This document shows, piece by piece, positions 36,001 to 46,959 of a stretch of DNA of 64,000 bases. The notes beneath the pieces were generated by a model. That model worked only from the letters and a program-made list of their open reading frames with translations. It was not told the DNA's origin and searched no databases. Source of the stretch: Prorocentrum cordatum (lineage: Eukaryota; Sar; Dinophyceae; Prorocentrales; Prorocentraceae). The DNA lies in contig CAUYUJ010019282.1 in NCBI GenBank assembly GCA_963575745.1, positions 200,680 to 264,679 on the forward strand, read 5' to 3'. The first letter of the stretch is position 1. Every line of letters starts with the position of its first letter. The translations under genes were made by a program, and so were the position numbers.

Positions 36001-36430
36001 AAACCAGCAGGTAGTACTCGCTGTGGCCCTGCTGCTGCCCTTTGAATCGGTCTTGTAGGTGGTGCCTATCCAAGATTTCCTGGCACCGCTCGTCGGGCTG
36101 GGAACAGGTGATGATCTGCACGTCTAGGGCGCAGGTGGTCTTACTAGCGATGGCCTGCCGGGCCAAAGTGGAGCCGTCGTCGGGTGGCTCCACGTCTGCG
36201 TAGAACTCGGTGAAGAAGACCCCCCTTAGCTCCTGTCCGTGCAGCTGCATCCGCCGAGTCCAGTCACTGGGTAGTGGGACAGCCCCGGGGACCGGTCCTA
36301 GGCAGCGCCGCGCTGCCGAGCCGTATGGGACCATGTACCAGGGAGTGCTGCAGAGCTCCTCGGCGTTCCTGGCGAGCTGTATGCGACGCCCTTCGATGGT
36401 AGGTGCCCCAGGGGACGTGGGGGCCGGCAT
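33041..36430 (-). pseudogene. UPF1-like superfamily 1 RNA/DNA helicase, frame-broken
   Basis: A 727-codon frame (36,002-33,819) carries SF1 helicase motifs in order: Walker A GPPGTG (35,315-35,298; codons 230-235), DEAGQ (codons 367-371), GDERQL (395-400), SPAFYGGRL (451-459), the AAQGQE block (684-689) and RINAGLTR (714-721). DEAGQ and the QGQE plus LTR blocks point to the UPF1/AAA_12 group, ATP-driven helicases of RNA surveillance or related roles. The Lys-Thr of Walker A (GKT) is out of frame by one base in a C4 run (35,297-35,300). KTKVAACVADDYM is readable in the next frame, which rejoins later. Upstream, residues ending EYYLLVWPW (36,430-36,000) precede in another frame. Downstream, LLHHLSTWARKADLDF and a Lys/Glu-rich helix (to 33,027) follow an in-frame TGA. 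Either a pseudogene or a gene with assembly indels. Confidence 0.75.
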
Positions 36431-37250
36431 TCCGGCCGCGCGGGGCGCCGCGGGGCTGTCAGCGCGTCCCCCGCGCTGGTCAGGGTGGCCAGAGGTAGGT
36501 GTCCACGGGGGGGGTCAAGGGATGGCGGGCAGGGTCGACGGCGGGCGCCCAGGAGGGGGGGGCGGTGCGAAGGCGAGCTGCCCCGAGGCCGGGCTGGACG
36601 CACCCCTCATGGCCAGGGAGCTGGCCAATGCCTGCCCAGCGCTGTGGAGTAGCTGCTCCTGTGTATGCTGGGGGCGGCTAGTCTTGGTCCAGGGGAACTG
36701 TACCATGTCACTGCTGATCACCATCCCAAGCGTGGGTGAGTACCCAGGTCCGTCGTAGCACGTTGGAAATCCAATCAGTATCGCGTCCCAGCCATCCTCG
36801 TAGAGGCAGGGGTCGATGGGGGATTGTTCCCCGTCAAACTCCCAGTCCCAGCACCAGCCTGGGTATTGTGTCCTCGGAATCTCTGTTGTATCCACGCCCC
36901 TCGTCATGGCCCACAGGTCGCCTCCCTTTTATGAAACTTTGGGGGACAGGTAGCCCGTGGGGTGGGTAGCCGTCCATGTGTTTGGCGATATGGGTCTGCT
37001 TGCGCTGCCTCATGTGCTCAGTTGATGTGAAGTGCCCAGGTTCGTTGGCCGTTTTTGCCGCACTCGTCACATATCCAGCACCAATGTCCGCCGCCGCTGT
37101 CGTCGTCAATGTACGCCCACCTGACGCCGGGGGGCCTCGCGACACCTGAATGATGCGTCCTTCCTTGTCCTTGGGCGTGCGTGAGCGGCAAGGGGCAGCG
37201 CGCGGCCACCTGGCCAGGATTTTGGCCTTGTTCACCAGCGGGTGCAGGGG
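36431..37250 (-). pseudogene. Coding-like 5' region upstream of the helicase, with CxxC pair
   Basis: Minus-strand segments VRWAYIDDDSGGGHWCWICD followed by ECGKNG (near 37,120-37,050), TQYPGWCWDWEFDGEQSPID (near 36,870) and DAILIGFPTCYDGPGYSPTL (near 36,790) look coding. The WCWICDEC cluster suggests a zinc site. They lie in different frames and are separated by stops. They probably form the N-terminal part of the helicase protein, but continuity is inferred only from strand and proximity. The region ends at an ACAT microsatellite. Confidence 0.4.
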
Positions 37251-37284
37251 GGCAGAAGAAGCCCGACTGCCAGGTAGTTGCCGA

Positions 37285-37530
37285 TCCTCCTTACATACAC
37301 GCACACATGCATACACACATACAATGCATGCACCCATACATCTATACACATGCATTACACATACACACATACATACATACATGTATACATACATGCATGT
37401 ATTACAACCGTTCACTCATACATACATACTTACTTACATACATACACACACATATACAAACAACATTTTTCACATACACTCATACACACATATACACACA
37501 CATACACATGTACATTACATACAGGCAGTC
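37285..37530 (+). repeat. ACAT tetranucleotide tract
   Basis: Degenerate ACATACAT/ACACAT array with CATGC variants, next to the 5' end of the helicase region. Confidence 0.9.
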
Positions 37531-37789
37531 ATGCATAGTTACCCTGTAACGCCCCTCGCGGGGGTAGAAACCAACCGGGTGCAGTTTACTCCGTGGAGCG
37601 TCGTGGTGTATCCTCCTCCACTCGTGTGCTTGCGCCAGGCTTGCAGGTGGTCAGGAAAATGCCCCGAACATCGAAGATTACGTTATTAGAGGTTTCGTCT
37701 TCGAGTCCTTTCCCAGAGCCCCGACGTGGTGTCTGTTCATCGTGTCGGCGCCCTTGTTGTCGTGAAATTATCCTCGGGGGGCCTCTTTG

Positions 37790-38065
37790 TGACGCTCCCG
37801 AGAAAGGGGGGGAGGGAGGAGGGAGGAGGGAAGGAGGAGGGAGGAGGGAGGAGGACGGATGGGGAGGAGGCGAATCTCGCGCACGGCGCCATCGGAGCCA
37901 TCAAGGCTACGGATGAGGTAGGAGGAGGAGGAAGAGGCGGAGGAGGAGGAAGAGGAGGAGGCGGAGGAGGAGAAAAAGGAGAAGGAGGAGGAAGAGGGGG
38001 AGGAAGGATTAAAAGCAGGACGGATGAGGAGAAGGATGACGACGACGAGCAGGAGGAGGAGAGGG
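37790..38065 (+). repeat. GGA/GGAGGA microsatellite around a short unique segment
   Basis: GGAGGGA repeats at about 37,805-37,875 and GGA repeats at about 37,918-38,065 flank about 45 bp of unique sequence. Confidence 0.9.
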
Positions 38066-38069
38066 AATG

Positions 38070-38470
38070 ACGCCCGTCCTGGAGCCTCTTGGTGTCGCCT
38101 TGGCTCTCCTAGAGCGTGCTGGGGGTCCTGTGGCCTGTTTGGGCTCTTCGGGGCCTTTTGGGGCCTCTTGGAGCCTTCTGGGCCTTCTGAAGCTCCCTGA
38201 GTGTAATTCAAAATGGGTCCTCCAGGGGGCTCTTGAGATTTCGTGGGCTCTCCCGGGGCCGCCATGGGCCCTCCTGGAGCCTCCGTGGGCCCTCTCAGAA
38301 CCCTCTCGCGGGGGCGGAATGATGAAAACAATTTCGGCCTTTCCGTTGAGAATGGGGGCGCGGTGCAGAGTGGGTCCTCCTGGGGCCCTCCCGAGATCTC
38401 CTCGGCACTCCCGAGGCCGCCATGGGCCCTCGTGGAGCCTCTGGGGGCCTCCAAGAAGCCTCTCACGGGA
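38070..38470 (+). repeat. GGGGCCTCCTGG minisatellite, two composite units
   Basis: Units such as GGGGCCTCTTGG and GGGCCCTCCTGGAGCCTC recur. A longer segment is repeated: TGGGTCCTCC...GGGG...TCTCGTGGGCTC...CGCCATGGGCCCTC at about 38,212 and 38,369, with GCTTTTCCGTTGAGAA-type sequence between. It resembles the array at 13.36 kb. Confidence 0.8.
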
Positions 38471-38739
38471 GCTGAAAAATGACGACAGTTTCACGGATGG
38501 GAGCCTTGCCGTTGAGAAGGGGAGCGCGGTGAAGGTAATAAAATGACGACCGTGTCGCACTTGAGGCCCCACATCGTCTTTGGGCACCTCGGGCGCGAAT
38601 CCCCCTCCCGCATAGTACTGTGCGATTTCCCCTCCCCCCGCTGACCCGCCGGACCCCGGGAGGGTGATTTTTGTGGTTTTCGCTTGTAAGAAACACTTCC
38701 CCCCCCCTCTCGACGGTGACGGAGGGCAGGCGGCGGGGG

Positions 38740-38975
38740 GAGGCGGGTTGGCGGGGTGGCGGGTTGGCTGGGGTTGCGGGGTGGCTGGTTGGGCTGGTTG
38801 AGCCGGTTGAGTTGTTTGGGTGGCTGGTTGGTTGGGCTGGCTGGTTGGGCTGGCTAGGGCAATTGGTTTCGACATTACATACATACATACGTACATACAT
38901 GCATACACGTATACATGCATACATACATACATACATACATACATGCCAGATATACATATGTACCATGTATTGATA
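38740..38975 (+). repeat. GGTTGGCTGG minisatellite followed by CATA tract
   Basis: GGTTGGCTGGTTGGGCTGG-type units span about 38,745-38,862 and a CATACATA tract spans about 38,875-38,945. Confidence 0.88.
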
Positions 38976-40021
38976 GGTACATCTGAATATGAATAATTAC
39001 CTTGTAAAGGTGTATGTAAACGCCGCCTGGGGGGCCTGTCTTTGGGCCTCCCGGGCCCCGAAAACATCCGCATCAGCTGACTCCTGCGGCCCTGGGACAT
39101 GATTCCCCAGGCGGTAGACATGTGTAAGTTCACGGCCTCGCACTCTCCATGGCGACGGCGATCGCAGCTGGCCATGATGAAAACAAGGCAATAGTCACGA
39201 AAGGCGAGTGTATCCGTACCCGCGCCCTCGCGGTGTGGATTCAAGGACGCATTCCCGCGGATATGCGATCGCACAGATTCGTCCCGTGCGGGGCATCCGC
39301 GGGGTCGCGGCACAGGTAGGCGATCGACATCTTATCCACGCCCATGTTCACGCCAGAACTCCACGGGGGGCGGAGCGGGGGCATGGAACAAAAATCTATG
39401 CCTGTGGAGGCCAAGTGTTCTATCCATGCCCCGCAACCCCTGGCAGCCAGAGGGGGGGGCAGCGGCAGGGGTATGGATCGAATGACGATCCCCGACCAAG
39501 GGCCCCGCCCGCGAGGCCGTTGATACGGAGATCTGTTTTTCACCCACGAAGTGGCAAAGACGACGCCTGGCGCCCACCGGAAGGGGCGGCACTGCAGCGG
39601 CCGCGCGCACGGGCCCCCCAGGTGCGCGGGGGGCCGCGCATCGGGGCGGCGCTGGCTTGGGCCCGTGCGCGGCGCGGCCGGGCGCTCGCCGCAGAGTCTC
39701 GGGTCCGAGCTGCGGTCAGGCACCAACAGAAATGCTGTTGCGCAAATGGGGCACAGAGGCAGAAGGGAAGCGGAAGGAGCAGGGGAGGGAGGGGCCGCGC
39801 GCGGCCGAGAGCCCTCAGAGCAAGAAGCACTTCGGATTGTGCTGGAGCAGCCTCGACACCCCTCGGCCGCACGCCATGAGTGGCCCTGGGCGAGAGTGAC
39901 CTCTGGTGCGCGGTTTGCCGATCGCTGCGCGCGATCCGAAAGTAGCTGCCTGCGTGCTTAGGCTCGTCCCCCCTCCCACCGCGCCCGCCCCCCCCCATCA
40001 GATCGGGCTTCCACTGACCCA
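38976..40021. other. No gene recognised
   Basis: GC-rich sequence with open frames up to 260 codons on both strands and no family signature. Confidence 0.5.
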
Positions 40022-40404
40022 GGTGAATGATGTTACGCGTTCCATCATGGACCCCTCGCCACTGGCCACGCATCTTGGCTCTGAGAACAGCCGAGAGACC
40101 CTGGCAACGGGCGCACATCCCGCCGCGGGCGTTGGGGCCCGACACAGTCTTTGGCGGTCCTCGGCGGTCTTTGGCGGTCTTTCGGCGGTCTTCGGCGGTC
40201 TTCGGCGGTTCTTCGGCGATCCTCGGCGGTCTTTCGGCTGTACTCGGCGGTCTTTCGGCGGTCTTCGGCGGTCTTCGCCGGTCTTTCGGCGGTCTTCGCC
40301 GGTCTGGGCGGCGGCCCGGCACGGTCGTCGGCGGTCATCGGTGTGAAAGCAGGATATTTCGCCTTGACAAGGTGTCCATGATCGAACGCGTGAACTGATG
40401 CACC
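40022..40404. repeat. Inverted-repeat element (35-bp arms) containing a GGCGGTCTTC minisatellite
   Basis: The 35-bp arms at 40,022-40,056 and 40,370-40,404 are inverted copies, 28 of 35 positions identical by eye; the core CGCGTTCnATCATGGAC is shared. Between them, about 40,140-40,330 consists of GGCGGTCTTC and GGCGGTCTTTC units. This fits a MITE-like element with an internal satellite. No target-site duplication was established. Confidence 0.65.
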
Positions 40405-42875
40405 CCCCGGTCAACCAGGCTGTGCAGGAACCTGTAGGATCCTGCAAGATCCTGTGCGCTAGTCCCGGTCAATGCATACCTGGCTTTGCAGGATCCTGCA
40501 AGATCCGGCGCTCTGGCTGGACCTCGTCTCCCGCAGCTCGCCCAAAACCCTCGCCCAAGAAGGCCACTCTGGCAAAGGGTCACTCTTCCGTGCAGCCGCC
40601 CGCCCCCTTCGCGAAGTCGCGCACGGAATGTTGTGAACTCACCGTTTGACGACTGTGCCGTCTTAATGCACAAACTTGCGATTCCGACGGCGCATCGCAA
40701 ATGTTGAAGCTGCAGTCTACGGGGCAAACAAACCTACCTCGCTTTTGACCACCCTCGCTTCCAAGAGATACCAAACGATGCCAAACTACGGCCTGTACTG
40801 GTCAGGCCGCTTGACGAGGAGGCGCGTGGTATGACTTGGTTTTGCCTGGAAACGAAAGCGGGGTAGGTAATTCACGCTCTGACAGTCGGAATGTTGATTT
40901 GGCATTGTGCCTCTCCGAAGCATTTGTCAGGCTGCGAGGTGGGTCGTGGGGGGCGACGAGCGGAGAGGAACGAGGAGGCACGCTCGACGTCACCTGGCGG
41001 AACCAGGGAGGCCAACATCCAACTGGCGCAAAACATCCTTTAGCATCAGCGCTCCGAATGTTGAGTACTGCAGCTGCGTATAGCTGCGGCCGTCGGCGAC
41101 AAACAGTTGGAGGAGCGCGGTGGTGGAGGGCGGAGAAGGTGCACCCTTACCCGTGCCCCTGCCGGCACAATTTCAAGAGCGGATTACCTCAGCGAGTATC
41201 ACAAGCTTCAAACGCGAATCTCGTATATGTTAGCCAAGAGCCACTTTTGCTTAGGCCGCATCTCACAAGTTCCAGCCGCGAATCTCACTAGATCCATCTG
41301 CGACTTGCTGCGAAGCCTGACTGCTTGATTCCCTTTGGGAGCACGGAGGGGGAGGTGGCGGTTGGGTGGGTATGCCGGGGACGGTGGTCGGAGGAAGACA
41401 AGATCCGTTCGCGCCCCCAATTACGAGGGCGCCCAGACACATCTGCGCAGTGCCAGCTGAAGCCTGCAGCAAAACCAGAATGTGCATTTCCCTACCCTCG
41501 ACGAGTACATTTCAAATGTCAGCCTTAATCGTTTTTGCTTCAGCCGGGAATTTGCCAAATTTCGGCCGCGAACATCACAAGCTTCACCCACGAACCGCAC
41601 AGGATAGTTACTCATTCGTTCAATCATTATGATACGTCGCACACGTGATGTCGATATCGCGGCCCACTAAGCGGCATTCCCTCTGCGAGAGCCTTGATAT
41701 AGGAGAAGGGTTGGGGATAGTGGAATTGGGGGGGGACAGGGGGGACCCTTGCTTTGTGCATACTCGAATACCCGCCTCTGGGCTCCATCTACTTCCAGCT
41801 CTCGTAGCGCTGCACAACGTTGTTGTTCGCCATGCTTCTCTGAAAGCACTCTTCTCTGCACAGGAGCAATGATGTGGTCATACGAACGCCACGGTCCCAG
41901 CTGACCCAAAATTGCCCAGCGTAGGAAGTGAAATGATCAGGAGGAAGAAGAGGACGACGAGGACGAGGAAAAGGAAAAAGACGAGGAGGACGAGGAGGAG
42001 GACCGTGAGGCGAATGAAGAGAGGGAAACTGAAGAAGATGATGACGATGTGCCACCGCGCTGCCCAGGGCCGACCTGGCGCCGCAGGCTCGCGCGCCGCG
42101 CCGGGGCGGGCGCGGAAGAGCACGAACAAAAAACATCTAAAAGCTCGGAGGGCAGCACCACGGGGGAAAGAGGCTCAGTCGGCGGCGAGCCCAGGGGGGC
42201 ATTCAGAGGGGACGGGCCGTCTCAGGAGGCTCGGGCGACCTCGGGCCTTCCGCGGAGACACAAAAAACCTTCTGAGAAGGCGCGAAGGCTTCTGAGATGG
42301 CCCGCCGCTGTCTTAGAATCGAACACATCTACAACAACACACAGAAAAACTGCACCTTGTTGCGGGGGCCAGGGGTGGCAATCAAAATTAGATTTGGCGC
42401 GTCGGTCGGTCTGGGTGGACGGACACCGCCTCGCGACCTACAGTGGAAGGCGATGGTCGCGCCGACGACGTGGAGTGCCAAGCGTGGAAACGATCACCAC
42501 GTTTCACGGCGAGGCTTGGCGGCAGCCGCGAGAACAATCATAACACGAACAAGCGCTTCACCCTCGGACGGGGGATCCGGCACGAGAAAAAACTCGAAAG
42601 CGCGGTTGATCGGGTCACGAATTTGCCGCTGGGACACAGGCGGGGGAGGCACGCGGGCCGCGAGAGGTCGAGGCCCCCAGGCATACGGCTGGCTTCGCTG
42701 GGCCAGGGGATGTGGGATGTCGGCGGGAAGCGGCGCAGGGGGCGGGGCCTCGGCGATGGGCAGCGCGGGCAGCCGATGCTTCGCGAAAAGCGGACACGCA
42801 CAGAACGGCACTTAGCGGCCAGGGCGCGGTACACGTTGGGAGCGCGAGTGGCGGCGCCCGCCATGCACGCCGCCC
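40405..42875. other. No gene recognised; short repeats
   Basis: No gene is recognised. AGGATCCTGCAAGATC-type sequence occurs twice at about 40,437-40,510. A GGA/GACGAGGA tract spans about 41,935-42,035. The remaining frames have no signature. Confidence 0.5.
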
Positions 42876-42970
42876 CGCTGGCTAGGTGTAGTTCTATAAG
42901 TGCTCCGTTGTGCGAGGATGTCTCCGGCGAAACCAGCACGCACAGAACTACGCCTAGCGCCCGGCTGAGT
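42876..42970. repeat. Hairpin-forming inverted repeat
   Basis: CTAGGTGTAGTTCT near 42,883 pairs with AGAACTACGCCTAG near 42,945 (one G-T type difference), leaving a loop of about 45 nt that contains GCGAGGATGTCTC, the core of the 65-bp minisatellite at 1.9 kb. Transcription was not inferred. Confidence 0.55.
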
Positions 42971-43707
42971 GTAATTCTGAACGCGCTGGATGTGTCGCGC
43001 GGGGCGAGCACGTACAGACAGGCACCTGGCGAGAAGGATGGGGCACAGGTCGGCTGCGTAGTCGCGCCCCGCCCGTAGAGTCAGGAAGGCAAATGCCGCT
43101 GAACCCCCTAATTACCAGACTGCGGGCGGAGGTGTCTGAACGTCCCAAGGCTATCCGAAGGAATTCCAATTGCGGCCTCCGTCCACATCGCTCCCCCTAT
43201 CAGAGCATCTCGCCTGGTCACTATGTTCCCTATTCCCGCCCGCTGCTTTGCCCTCCCCCTCCCCCGTTCTTCCTGTACCTGCCGCCCTCCATTTCCATGA
43301 ACGTGTCCCAATTGCCCCTGGCCCCTGCGTGGCGGCAAACGCCCGCGCCCACACGCAGCTGAAAGACTCACTTTGCGTTCATCCTCCAATCCACTCGTGA
43401 GGCGCAAGACTTGATTCAACACTGACACTGGCAAGCGACGTCGAGGCCCCGGCAAATCCGACAGGCGCGATCGGCCCCCTCGAATGGCGGGCGAACCAAT
43501 ACGAAAGACGATGTCGCAAAAGTAAATTCGGAATTTGGGGATCGGCGCAAGAAGCTAATCCACTCGCCCGAAGTGTGGTTCTGTGCCTGTCCGAGTGAAG
43601 GCCTGCCCCCTCTCACTTCCCCCCTGGGCTCGCGGTCGACTCAGGAGGGGACGCAACGGCCCCCAATCGCACATTCCTCGCGTGCGGTGCAAAGTCAATA
43701 TTGAGAG
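42971..43707. other. No gene recognised
   Basis: Moderately GC-rich unique sequence without a recognised signature on either strand. Confidence 0.5.
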
Positions 43708-43793
43708 CCTATCGCCAATCTATCGGCCACGTACCGCCGATTCCAAGTCGATGCTTCCCTCCCTGAGCCGCCCCCCCCACGGTTCCCCCTCAG
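43708..43793 (+). repeat. Introner-like dispersed repeat, copy outside a known gene
   Basis: This 86-bp segment matches the last 86 bp of the intron in the plastid-targeted gene (52,502-52,417, minus) at about 90% by eye. Both start CCTATCGCC, share GTACCGCCGATTCCA and TCGATGCTTCCCTC, have a C-run and end in CCCCTCAG. The plus-strand frame after the terminal CAG is open for many codons (ESCTLAEAKVGGGREYKLVG near 43,812), so this copy too may end at a splice acceptor. That exon is not otherwise supported. Confidence 0.7.
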
Positions 43794-43899
43794 AAGCGCA
43801 CGCCGGGCGGGGAAAGCTGCACTCTGGCGGAGGCAAAAGTCGGAGGCGGCCGGGAGTATAAACTAGTTGGGACCCTAGAAAATCTGTCAGGAGGGAGGG

Positions 43900-45420
43900 A
43901 TGAGGCCAAATCCTCTCAAAATCGCTTCCCCGACCCCTCGGACCCCTCCCGGCCTCCCGGGGTCCAATTGGGTTTTTGTTTCACCCAGGATCCCTTTCTC
44001 GCGGTCCCAGTGCCCCAAAACCGCCCAGGGAGACCCAAAAAGCCAACAAAAACTTTCACGAATCCAGAATCTCGAACCTGCCCGCCCTTCCTGCTCGCCA
44101 GAACCAGTGCTGGGCCACCTCAGACCCCCAGGGGTGCGACGTTAGACGGGTAGCCTCATTGAGGACATGGGGCGATCGGAGCCCCCGTATAAATGTGCCC
44201 CCAGCCGAACGGAGCCCCGGTATTTCGACGTCGGCGCTGTTCGCAGGGGCGAGAGCGGGGAACACGATGGCCTGGGGCCCCCATGGGGCCCCAGATCTGC
44301 GTTCGCGTTCCCCCGAAACGCCGACCACGGAGTCGGATGAAATTTCGGCCCGCGACGACCTTGACGTCCGCCGATTCGCACGTTTTCAATCCGCGGTCCC
44401 AGAGGTCCCGACCCCTTCCCCTGGGGGCAGCCCGGATGAATTCTTGATGGTCCCAGGGCCTGGTGACGGGCCCCCGAGGGCCAAAGCCGAGGGAAAACGC
44501 CGAGATTGAAAAAAAAGTCCGATCATCGGAGATCTTGGCTGTCCGATGCTCCACGGACCTCTCCTGGGATGCCTTCTGCCTAGAATTTCGAGGAGAACCC
44601 AGCCGTGGCGACAAGGGCTCTCCAGGACGAGCAGCGGGATGGGTAGCTGTTCTTGGAGGCGGCCAAGGGGATCTGAACTAGCTGGGCAATCAGTCCCCCG
44701 ACCCCTTCCAGGGTCCACCTGGTATAGTGCTTCACCCCGGATCCCCTTCTGACGGTCCCAGTCCCGAAACCGGCCCTGACCTCGCCCCCCGCCCTCCCTG
44801 CCGGCCAGAGCCAGTGCTGGGCCACCTCAGACCCGCAGCCAACTCCAACGCGGCGGCATCGATCCACGTCTGCCCCTCCTCTGCTGGCTGGTGCTCCCCG
44901 GCTGGGCCGTCCGCCCCTGCTGCCGCCGCCGAGGCCTCCCCGGACCGACCGCCCGGCTCGCGACGGGGGCGCACTCGCCCTGGCCGCCCGCCGCACTCCC
45001 CCGCCGCATCGGCACTCCGCGTGCGGCAGGCAGGGGCGTCAGCGTCACGAGGAGAGACCTTGATCGGCGGGGCGAGGCGGTCTTTGCCAGTCTTCGGCCT
45101 CTGGGAGCCCTCACCAGGGCCCTGAGGCCGTCAAAAGGCAACCAAGAACGATGAGAAGCTGGTCCTGGGGAAGGGGTCCAAACCTTTGGGAATCCACGTT
45201 GTGAAAAATCACGATGTCGGAACTCTGAGTCCGACAACAGATTGTCTTCAACGCGCGGCCCCTGAGGTCACAAACGTTCTCATGGATCCCAACCCTGATC
45301 AATTGTTGATGGACCCAGAGCCCAGAGAGGGGCCAAAAAATCCGAAATCAAGGAAACAAGGCCAGATTGACAAAAAACATGGATATCTGGGAACGGGGCA
45401 GGAACAGCTGGGGCTGAAAA
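43900..45420 (+). repeat. Diverged tandem duplication, unit about 0.75-0.86 kb
   Basis: Blocks recur in the same order. GGATCCCTTTCTCGCGGTCC (43,989) parallels GGATCCCCTTCTGACGGTCC (44,739). CCAGTGCTGGGCCACCTCAG occurs at about 44,105 and 44,813. GATGAATTCTTGATGGTCCC (44,433) parallels GATCAATTGTTGATGGACCC (45,297). Spacing grows from about 710-750 to 864 bp through indels. No coding signature was recognised in either unit. Confidence 0.75.
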
Positions 45421-46305
45421 ATCGCGTCGCACCGACGATGCACGAGCGATGCATCGGCGACGTCGATCTGGACAACATCGAGTTCGGGATCGCACCACTC
45501 AGAGAATCGTTTAAGCTACCCCTATCCCCATGGCTGAGATGGTGGGGGTCTGGAAAAGAATGGGGCTGGGATGGGGGTCGGTGAAGCGATACTGACCATC
45601 AGCGCCGATGAATCGGCGACGCGGCGCGGTCCTCGGACCCCCACTGCTCTCTGGCCCCAATTATGGGCAGCCTGGGACACGCGAGGGGTGCGGCCCCCTG
45701 AAGAGGCAGGGGGCTTTCTCAAAAGGGATCTCGGAGGACCTTCTCGAAAGGGAGCCGGGGCTTCTAGGAATCGAGTAGGAGACCGACTACAGAATTGACA
45801 AACCCCACGAATGAGCTTGTCGCCGAACCTACAAAGAGTACTTAGAACATCAGTCGATCCACAAACATTCCCTGCGGTGGAAACAGGTCTGGGGAACATA
45901 AATTCTGTAGTCGATCTCCGAATAGAAAGAAAGCCTCGCAAAAGGCAGGAGGGCTTCCAAGAAGCCCCCTGCCGTCTTGGCAAGCCGCCCCCTTCGCGCC
46001 ACCCCGTTCACAGAGCTCCGACGTCGCGGACTTTCACGCAAGGGACCCCCGAACTTCAGGCAAAGTCCCAGGGACCTTCCTTTGTTTTCGGGTACCTATA
46101 GGCAGCAGCCGCCACCACCGCTTCGAGCTTCTGGCTCCCGATCGGTGGCCGCGGCGGCGGCACGTGCACCCAGACGAAAACTGCGAGCTGCAGGGAAGGA
46201 GGGAAAAGGAAGAACGACAGGGGGACCAGCTCAGGGTGGGGGAAGCATCGAGGCTGAACCGGCGATGCACGGCGACAAGCCTCATGACTCCAGGGACAAA
46301 GAACT
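45421..46305. other. No gene recognised
   Basis: Unique sequence with open frames of up to about 150 codons on the minus strand but no signature. Confidence 0.5.
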
Positions 46306-46472
46306 GCAGAGACATAAACTTTTGGAAGTGCGCGCGGACTTCTTGGATTCGCGCGGGGCCCCCCTCCCTGGCGCGCGGACCGCGCCAGGGGCGGCGCCTG
46401 AGGCGCCGCCAGGGGGGGCCCAAGCACCGATCCAAGAAATCAGCGCGAACCGTCGAGAGTTTATGCTTATGC
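46306..46472. repeat. 167-bp imperfect palindrome with two strong core hairpins
   Basis: The left arm starts GCAGAGACATAAAC and contains ACTTCTTGGATTC. The right arm ends GTTTATGCTTATGC and contains GATCCAAGAAAT. Arms of about 55-60 bp pair imperfectly. The centre holds two near-perfect stems: CCTGGCGCG (46,367-46,375) with CGCGCCAGG (46,381-46,389), and GGCGGCGCC (46,390-46,398) with GGCGCCGCC (46,402-46,410). Confidence 0.8.
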
Positions 46473-46627
46473 CGTGGTTTCGGATCCCACACGACCCCAC
46501 TCCTTCATGGCAGGGGAAGCTGCCCCCCCAGCTTGGAGCCCCAGGCGCCACTCAGTGATGTGGTCGGTTAACGCCCCCCGACTCAGGCTGGGCACATTCG
46601 CCCAGGCTGCCCGCGCGCGCGGGCTGG

Positions 46628-46710
46628 TCACTTCAGCTGGGCGGACGGGCCGTAGATGCCGGTGGCCTTGGAGTTGTCGTTGGGCTTGGGCAGGGTCAGG
46701 TACTTGCCTT
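46628..46710 (-). other. Candidate 3'-terminal exon fragment
   Basis: The minus strand reads GKYLTLPKPNDNSKATGIYG then PSAQLK and TGA (46,628-46,630). Residue choice is that of a conserved soluble protein end and quite unlike the surroundings. Directly upstream on the minus strand is a pyrimidine-biased stretch ending CCGAAG, which could be a splice acceptor. The exon before it was not found, and the product is not recognised. It may be a remnant of a retroposed or duplicated gene. Confidence 0.35.
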
Positions 46711-46959
46711 CGGACGCCCGAATGGGGTGCGGAAAACATGTGTACGATGTCCAACAACAAATGTTGTCCAAACCAGACAGCGGCCGCTGTTTGGCAGGCG
46801 GCCTTCTGTCTCAAATGGACAACGTCAGCGGCGACACCCATAGCGAGTCCTGTTCAAAATGACCGGGAACTGCTGTCGGTCTTCGTACCCGTAATCCCAC
46901 CGGCCCTTTAGGGGGTGAGGGGTTTAGAGCGCTTCCTCTTCCAACCCCCCGTCTTCCCC

